Assembly: GCF_001435505.1 (NCBI RefSeq)
Contig: NZ_AZDO01000011.1
Span: 53,240-117,239, forward strand
DNA: 64,000 nt
Source: Companilactobacillus futsaii JCM 17355
Lineage (GTDB): Bacteria; Bacillota; Bacilli; Lactobacillales; Lactobacillaceae
Direction: 5' to 3'
The position numbers and the translations under genes were made by a program. The notes beneath the pieces are model-generated. The model saw only the letters and a list, made by a program, of their open reading frames with translations. It was not told the DNA's origin and searched no databases. Positions 59,384-64,000 of the stretch are shown here, piece after piece. How positions within the stretch are numbered: the stretch's first letter is position 1; every line of letters starts with the position of its first letter.

Positions 59384-60010
59384 ATGGATAATATTGAATT
59401 ACTAATCGAAAAATTGCAAGCAATTGCACAAACTGGTAAACATTACAGTAAAGATGTCTTTGATCGTGAACGATATGACCAGTTAGAAGAGGTTTCAAAA
59501 CAACTAATTACTAAACTTGTTAAAAATTCTTCTCAAAAACAATTGGATATTTTCTTTGATGCTGATACTGGATATGTTACACCAAAAGTTGATATTCGCG
59601 CTGCAACCTTCAAGGATGATAAGATACTACTCGTCCGCGAAAAAAGTAGTGGCGAATGGTCAATCCCGGGTGGTTGGGGCGACATTGGCTATTCCGCTGC
59701 TGAAATTGCTGTCAAAGAAACTTTCGAGGAGGCTGGTATCAAGGTCAAACCCAAACGAATGATTTCCATCAAAGACATGCAAAAAAATCACTACCCTAAG
59801 AAAAACCTCAATTACATATACAAATTATTTTTTGAATGCATTCCTACAGAAAACGACATTCACAGCGGCGTAGAAACTTCCGATGTTAGATACTTCACCT
59901 TAAATGAAGCTTTAAAATTAAATTTATCATTAGCCCGAAATATGCCAGACGACTTCAAACGTGCATTTGATTGTCATAAAGCCAATAATTGGGAAACTTA
60001 TTTTGACTAA
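59384..60010 (+). CDS. NUDIX hydrolase with N-terminal Nudix_N domain
   Basis: 208 residues. The first 60 residues match the helical extension found on Firmicutes ADP-ribose/nucleotide-sugar hydrolases; the Nudix box reads GGWGDIGYSAAEIAVKETFE then EAG, with Lys in place of the usual Arg before the glutamates. Substrate uncertain. Confidence 0.9.
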   Translation: MDNIELLIEKLQAIAQTGKHYSKDVFDRERYDQLEEVSKQLITKLVKNSSQKQLDIFFDADTGYVTPKVDIRAATFKDDKILLVREKSSGEWSIPGGWGDIGYSAAEIAVKETFEEAGIKVKPKRMISIKDMQKNHYPKKNLNYIYKLFFECIPTENDIHSGVETSDVRYFTLNEALKLNLSLARNMPDDFKRAFDCHKANNWETYFD

Positions 60011-60055
60011 AAAATGTCTAACTGAATTTTGATAATTTCAGTTAGACATTTTTTA
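60009..60055. terminator. Bidirectional terminator between NUDIX and UvrA-like genes
   Basis: AAAAAATGTCTAACTGAA is mirrored by TTCAGTTAGACATTTTTT. Confidence 0.93.
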
Positions 60056-62317
60056 TCCAATTAATTTTTTCAAAGCAACTCCAGTTCGTGATTTTGAACA
60101 CTTCATACTATCTTCAGGTGTGCCTTCAAAACAAACTTTACCACCATATTTACCAGCATCAGGTCCCATGTCTATTAACCAATCAGCTTGAGAAATAAGT
60201 GACAAATTATGCTCAATTAAAATTAAAGTGTTGCCATTATCAACGAGCTTTTCAAATAGATCAATCAGGCGTTTCGTATCATTCAAATGCAAACCTGTAG
60301 TTGGTTCATCTAAGAAATAAACACTACCCTTGTGGTCTAATTCCATCGCCAATTTAACTCGTTGCACTTCTCCACCAGAAAGTGTTGTCATTGATTGACT
60401 CAGATTCAAATAACCTAAACCGACTTTTTCAAGTAAGTCGACTTTTTTCAAAATATTAGGAACGTCCTTAAAGAAGTCCAAAGTATCATCGATTGACATG
60501 TTCATTACTTCAGAAATATCTTTGCCATGATACTTGTATTGTAAAGCTTCTCGACTATATCTCTTTCCACCACATAATTCACAAGTTTGAACGACGGGAT
60601 CCATGAAAGCCATTTCTGTTATCGTCACGCCTTTACCTTTGCAGCGTGGACAAGCACCCTTGCCGTTATAGCTAAATAATTGTGTTGAGACTTTATTTGC
60701 GTTGGCAAAAAGTTTTCGCAAAGGATTCAAAATATTCAAATAAGTGGCCGGCGTTGAGCGAATATTTACTCCGACAGAATCTTGACTGAGGTCAACATAA
60801 TCAATTCCTGACATCTGTTGCTTAAATGCATCAACTAAAGTACTTTTGCCTGAACCAGCTGGCCCAGAAACAACTGTCAAAACACCTTTAGGAATCTTAG
60901 CACTGACTTTATTCAAATTATGCGAGGTCACATTTTTCACATTGAGCCAATCTGCTGTTGTTCTAGGCTGAGAAAATTTTACAGGAGTCCGCAACATTTG
61001 CCCAGTAATAGTATTAGATTTCAATAATTCAGAATAAGTTCCCTTAAAAGTAACCGTTCCGCCACTTTTACCAGCCTTGGGTCCAATTTCTACTACATAA
61101 TCGGCCGCTGAAATAATTGCTGGATTGTGGTCAACTAGAACAATCGTATTACCTTGATCTTTCAGTTTTTTCAATGATTTTGTAATCAATTGAATATCAT
61201 GTGGATGCAATCCAACACTAGGTTCATCTAAAACATAAACTAAATCTGACAAAGAACTAGTTAAATATTTAGCAATTTTGATTCGTTGTGCCTCACCGCC
61301 AGACAAAGTATCGGTTCCACGGTTCAAAGAAAGATAACCCAAACCAATATCCACTAATGACTGAACCTTACTACGAAGTTCACGAACCATTGTTTTAGCC
61401 TTAAAGTCAGTAATACTGTCTAAAAATTTCAAAACGTTAACCAAATCCATCTCACCGACTTCAGCGATATTCTTTCCTTCAATCTTAGCAGTCAAGGCTT
61501 TACTATTTAAACGAGTTCCATGACACACTGGACAAGTTTTTCTCGTGACAATTTTTTCCAATGCAGCTTGATGATGACGACCAGAAGCACTATGAATTAC
61601 CGAGCGAAGCATTCTTGGTACCAAGCCTTCATATTGAGCAGTTCTAGCCCAAGTTTTAGGAGGATTCTTCAATTTTTGTTTGGGAGCATGCATAAACATT
61701 TCATACTCCTCTTTAGAATAATCTTTGATTTTTTTATCAAGATCAAAGAGACCACTGTTGCCATACTCTTTCCAGCGCCACGTTCCCGGCTGAAAACCAG
61801 CAAAGGTCATTGCCCCTTCATTCAAAGATTTGTTAGGGTCAATCAATTGACTCTCATCGACATCATCGATAAAACCCAATCCCTGACAATTAGGACACAT
61901 CCCTTGGGGCAAATTAAAGGAAAACCATTCCGAATACCCTACCCAAGGTTGACCAATCCGTGAAAACATCAGTCTTAAAACTGAATAAATTCCTGTATAA
62001 GTCGCTAAAGTAGACCGTGAATTACGTCCAATTGGTTTTTGTTCAACTACAATTGCTACTGGCAAATGTTCGATACTATCAAATTGTGGTTGACCATACT
62101 TAGGTAAATATTGCTGCGTAAAACTAGGAAAAGTTTCATTTAATTCTCTTCGAGAGACTGCCGCCAAAGTATCAAAAACTAAGGAAGATTTACCTGAACC
62201 TGACAAACCAGCGAAAACAGTCATCTTATGCTTGGGAATATCTAAATCAATATTTTTCAAATTATTTTCTCGTGCACCATGAATACTAATAGCACCATAA
62301 TTAAATAAATCAGTCAT
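60053..62317 (-). CDS. UvrA-like ABC ATPase (UvrA2 type)
   Basis: 754 residues, about 190 shorter than UvrA. Two ABC cassettes: Walker A GLSGSGKSS (37-45) and GPAGSGKST, signatures LSGGEAQR and LSGGEVQR, and zinc modules CPVCHGTR and CPRCKGKG/CELCGGKR. The short first cassette suggests loss of the UvrB-binding domain, as in UvrA2 proteins linked to drug or damage tolerance. Not the housekeeping UvrA. Confidence 0.9.
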   Translation of the reverse strand: MTDLFNYGAISIHGARENNLKNIDLDIPKHKMTVFAGLSGSGKSSLVFDTLAAVSRRELNETFPSFTQQYLPKYGQPQFDSIEHLPVAIVVEQKPIGRNSRSTLATYTGIYSVLRLMFSRIGQPWVGYSEWFSFNLPQGMCPNCQGLGFIDDVDESQLIDPNKSLNEGAMTFAGFQPGTWRWKEYGNSGLFDLDKKIKDYSKEEYEMFMHAPKQKLKNPPKTWARTAQYEGLVPRMLRSVIHSASGRHHQAALEKIVTRKTCPVCHGTRLNSKALTAKIEGKNIAEVGEMDLVNVLKFLDSITDFKAKTMVRELRSKVQSLVDIGLGYLSLNRGTDTLSGGEAQRIKIAKYLTSSLSDLVYVLDEPSVGLHPHDIQLITKSLKKLKDQGNTIVLVDHNPAIISAADYVVEIGPKAGKSGGTVTFKGTYSELLKSNTITGQMLRTPVKFSQPRTTADWLNVKNVTSHNLNKVSAKIPKGVLTVVSGPAGSGKSTLVDAFKQQMSGIDYVDLSQDSVGVNIRSTPATYLNILNPLRKLFANANKVSTQLFSYNGKGACPRCKGKGVTITEMAFMDPVVQTCELCGGKRYSREALQYKYHGKDISEVMNMSIDDTLDFFKDVPNILKKVDLLEKVGLGYLNLSQSMTTLSGGEVQRVKLAMELDHKGSVYFLDEPTTGLHLNDTKRLIDLFEKLVDNGNTLILIEHNLSLISQADWLIDMGPDAGKYGGKVCFEGTPEDSMKCSKSRTGVALKKLIG

Positions 62318-62406
62318 ATAAAACTCCTATTTTAAAAATATTATTACTAAATTGATTTTACTCTACATCAAACTAGTCGTATATTCTTAGGCCCTCTAAG
62401 ATATAG

Positions 62407-62452
62407 AAAAAGAGTGCTATTTATGATAAAAATAAATAGCACTCTCATTTTT
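62407..62452. terminator. Terminator between the aldo/keto reductase and UvrA-like genes
   Basis: AGAGTGCTATTTAT mirrored by ATAAATAGCACTCT with A/T runs on both sides. Confidence 0.9.
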
Positions 62453-63275
62453 AAAATTCTTCATATACTGCAGGATCTTGATTCTTTGTTCGACCATCCG
62501 GTTTTGTTAAAGCATTGATTTGGAGCATATCTTCAGCTGATATTTCAAAATCAAAGATATCCATATTTTCACGTTGACGGACTGGCGAAGCTGATTTAGG
62601 AATCGGAATCGTCTTCAATTGCAATTCCCATCTTAATATCATTTGACCAACAGTTTTCTTGTATTTTTTACCTAATTTTATTAATGTTTCGTTTTGCAAT
62701 ACGGAACTAGCCCGTCCAAGCGGACTCCAGTCCATCGTTACAATACCGTTATCCGCATCAAATTTACGCATTGTTTCTTGGTTAAAGTATGGATGCAATT
62801 CAATTTGATTAACACTTGGCAAAATACCAGTTTCTTTCTTTAATTTATTCAAATGTTCTGGCAAGAAGTTGCAAACACCAATTGACTTCACAAGGCCAAA
62901 TTTTTGAGCATCGATCAAAGCTTGCCATGCCTCAACGTACATGCCACGTTTAGGATTAGGCCAATGTAATAAATACAAGTCAAAATAGTCAAGATGTGCT
63001 CGATAAAGTGATTCTTGTAACGCCGTTATGGCATCATCATAAGCATAATAGCGTCCCGGTAATTTGGAAGTAACCGTTAATCGATCACGATTAATGCCAC
63101 TCTCAGCGATTGCTTTACCAACAGCACCTTCGTTCTCGTAATTATAGGCTGTATCAAGCATCGTATAACCATTGTTAATGGCTGAAACGATACTTTGAAC
63201 ACCACTACGCCCATTTAATTTATAAGTTCCAAAACCAAAACCTGGAATTTCTTGTCCATCGTTTAATTTATACAT
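62451..63275 (-). CDS. Aldo/keto reductase
   Basis: 274 residues from ATG 63275 (GAGGAGG upstream). Catalytic tetrad visible: Asp and Tyr in LDTAYNYENE, Lys in SKLPG, His in LLHWPNP; NADPH end segment IPIPKSASPVR. Similar to the 2,5-diketo-gluconate reductase/glyoxal reductase group. Substrate unknown. Confidence 0.95.
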   Translation of the reverse strand: MYKLNDGQEIPGFGFGTYKLNGRSGVQSIVSAINNGYTMLDTAYNYENEGAVGKAIAESGINRDRLTVTSKLPGRYYAYDDAITALQESLYRAHLDYFDLYLLHWPNPKRGMYVEAWQALIDAQKFGLVKSIGVCNFLPEHLNKLKKETGILPSVNQIELHPYFNQETMRKFDADNGIVTMDWSPLGRASSVLQNETLIKLGKKYKKTVGQMILRWELQLKTIPIPKSASPVRQRENMDIFDFEISAEDMLQINALTKPDGRTKNQDPAVYEEF

Positions 63276-63332
63276 CAATATAATCCTCCTCAATACTTAC
63301 AAATTACATCAAATTGAGAAAATTGACAAAAG

Positions 63333-63367
63333 AAAAAATCCTACATCAATCCGTGATGTAGGATTTT
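63333..63367. terminator. Terminator-like hairpin upstream of the aldo/keto reductase gene
   Basis: AAAATCCTACATCA mirrored by TGATGTAGGATTTT, five-base loop; suits the gene ending at 63482. Confidence 0.85.
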
Positions 63368-63420
63368 AGGCTACTTTACAGTAAAACTTTGGAATGTATA
63401 AAGCAGTCATTTTTAATTCA

Positions 63421-63435
63421 CAGGTAGGCTACCTG
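63421..63435. promoter_or_regulatory. Perfect dyad CAGGTAGGCTACCTG
   Basis: 7+1+7 inverted repeat between the serine hydrolase remnant and the terminator; GGCTAC recurs at 63368. A second dyad TTTACAGTAAA lies at about 63375. Function unknown. Confidence 0.35.
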
Positions 63436-63481
63436 CACAATTAATCATACAAGCTTTTAGGGTAAATAGCTACCTTTATTT

Positions 63482-63952
63482 TCATTTTTCGTTAATCATT
63501 TGATAAATTGTTCGAGCAGCTGGCTTAATATCGGCTGCTAATCTGGAATAATTCTCTAAAACAATAACAGCGTTTTTGCCATTATGAGAAATGTGCATTA
63601 CCGTTTGAAAACCATAACCCCAACCATTGGCAAAGTTATCGTTCTCACGATGATACAATCCTCCACCATAAGTACTGCCACTTCCTGGTTTAAATAATTC
63701 TTTTCGAGATTTCTTACTGAGATAAGAACCAGTCATAATATACTTTTCAATTTTATATAAATCACTAGCACTCATATAAATTTGACCAGTTCCTAATTCA
63801 TCGAATTCAAACCACTTTCTTGTGTAAAAAGCATTTTTATAGTCCAGTCTTGCTGATAGTGGATCAACATTATTATAACCGGTAGCCTTGAGTATATTAG
63901 GATCATTATCATATGCAAAAATCGTATTATTCAAATCGAGTTTTTTACGCAA
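63482..63952 (-). pseudogene. Serine hydrolase (beta-lactamase family), C-terminal fragment
   Basis: 156 readable codons carry the C-terminal part of a class C-type serine hydrolase (MSASDLYKIEKYIMTG, GGGLYHRENDNFANGWGYGF, HISHNGKNAVIVLENY). Upstream, the same frame meets a TAA at 63995-63997 and no SD-preceded start exists, so the SxxK-bearing half is out of frame, lost, or beyond the window. The likely TTG at 63952 is not credible as a start. Confidence 0.7.
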
Positions 63953-64000
63953 ATTGCAAGAACAAGTTAGCCACTTTGGAAAAATAAAGAAAAGTTAAGA

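Overview
The window looks like chromosome of a low-GC Gram-positive lactic acid bacterium of the Lactobacillaceae, most plausibly a Companilactobacillus-type lactobacillus. This is inferred from gene content, gene order, frequent TTG/GTG starts with strong Shine-Dalgarno (SD) sites, and T-box and TPP riboswitch control. No species marker was searched. About 51 kb is core chromosome and about 12.8 kb (44,213-56,987) is one integrated mobile element in a tRNA-Glu gene.

Layout. 1-1,712: start of the division/cell-wall cluster on the minus strand (mraZ, rsmH, ftsL) with MraZ operator repeats, next to a divergent 38-codon DUF4044-type gene. 2,115-2,860: thiT under a TPP riboswitch. 2,889-8,802: shape and septum-placement genes (mreBCD, minCD), then radC and folC. 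8,875-16,010: valS with a T-box leader, thiI, a cysteine desulfurase and ezrA. 16,128-20,130: rpsD with a long leader, a DUF1054 gene, rarA, a universal stress protein. 20,160-26,037: an RRNPP-like regulator, a stand-alone GcvH-like protein, rodA, DUF2969, yidD, epuA, mbl, murA, DUF1146. 26,153-36,919: the eight-gene F1Fo ATP synthase operon preceded by upp, tsaC, prmC, prfA and tdk. 37,073-44,099: murT without an adjacent gatD, a serine hydrolase, a heterodimeric ABC exporter, a CPBP-family membrane protease.

The element starts at the 3' end of tRNA-Glu(CTC) and ends at a second copy of a 14-bp core. CGGAGCCACGA arm-type repeats lie inside both ends. The right part (49.6-56.9 kb) has the layout of a phage-inducible chromosomal island (PICI, a phage satellite): integrase and repressor on one strand; divergent excisionase-like gene, small genes, prim-pol and a VapE-type helicase on the other; an iteron origin just downstream of the helicase gene; then an NG.FKGAM-motif protein and two highly charged helical proteins. 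The left part (44.2-49.0 kb) is a decayed prophage lysogeny module: a divergent pair of similar HTH regulators over palindromic operators, immA fragments, a broken IS5-family transposase, a membrane protein, a DUF5067-type lipoprotein, an integrase stub and a head-tail connector remnant.

57,179-63,952 returns to chromosome: PH-domain protein, nitroreductase, a second RRNPP-like regulator, NUDIX hydrolase, UvrA-like ABC protein, aldo/keto reductase and a serine hydrolase remnant. The most interesting material is in the element: its iteron origin, a candidate small RNA opposite the replication transcript, repeated 14-mers, convergent overlapping regulatory promoters, the unidentified late genes, and the mosaic left half.
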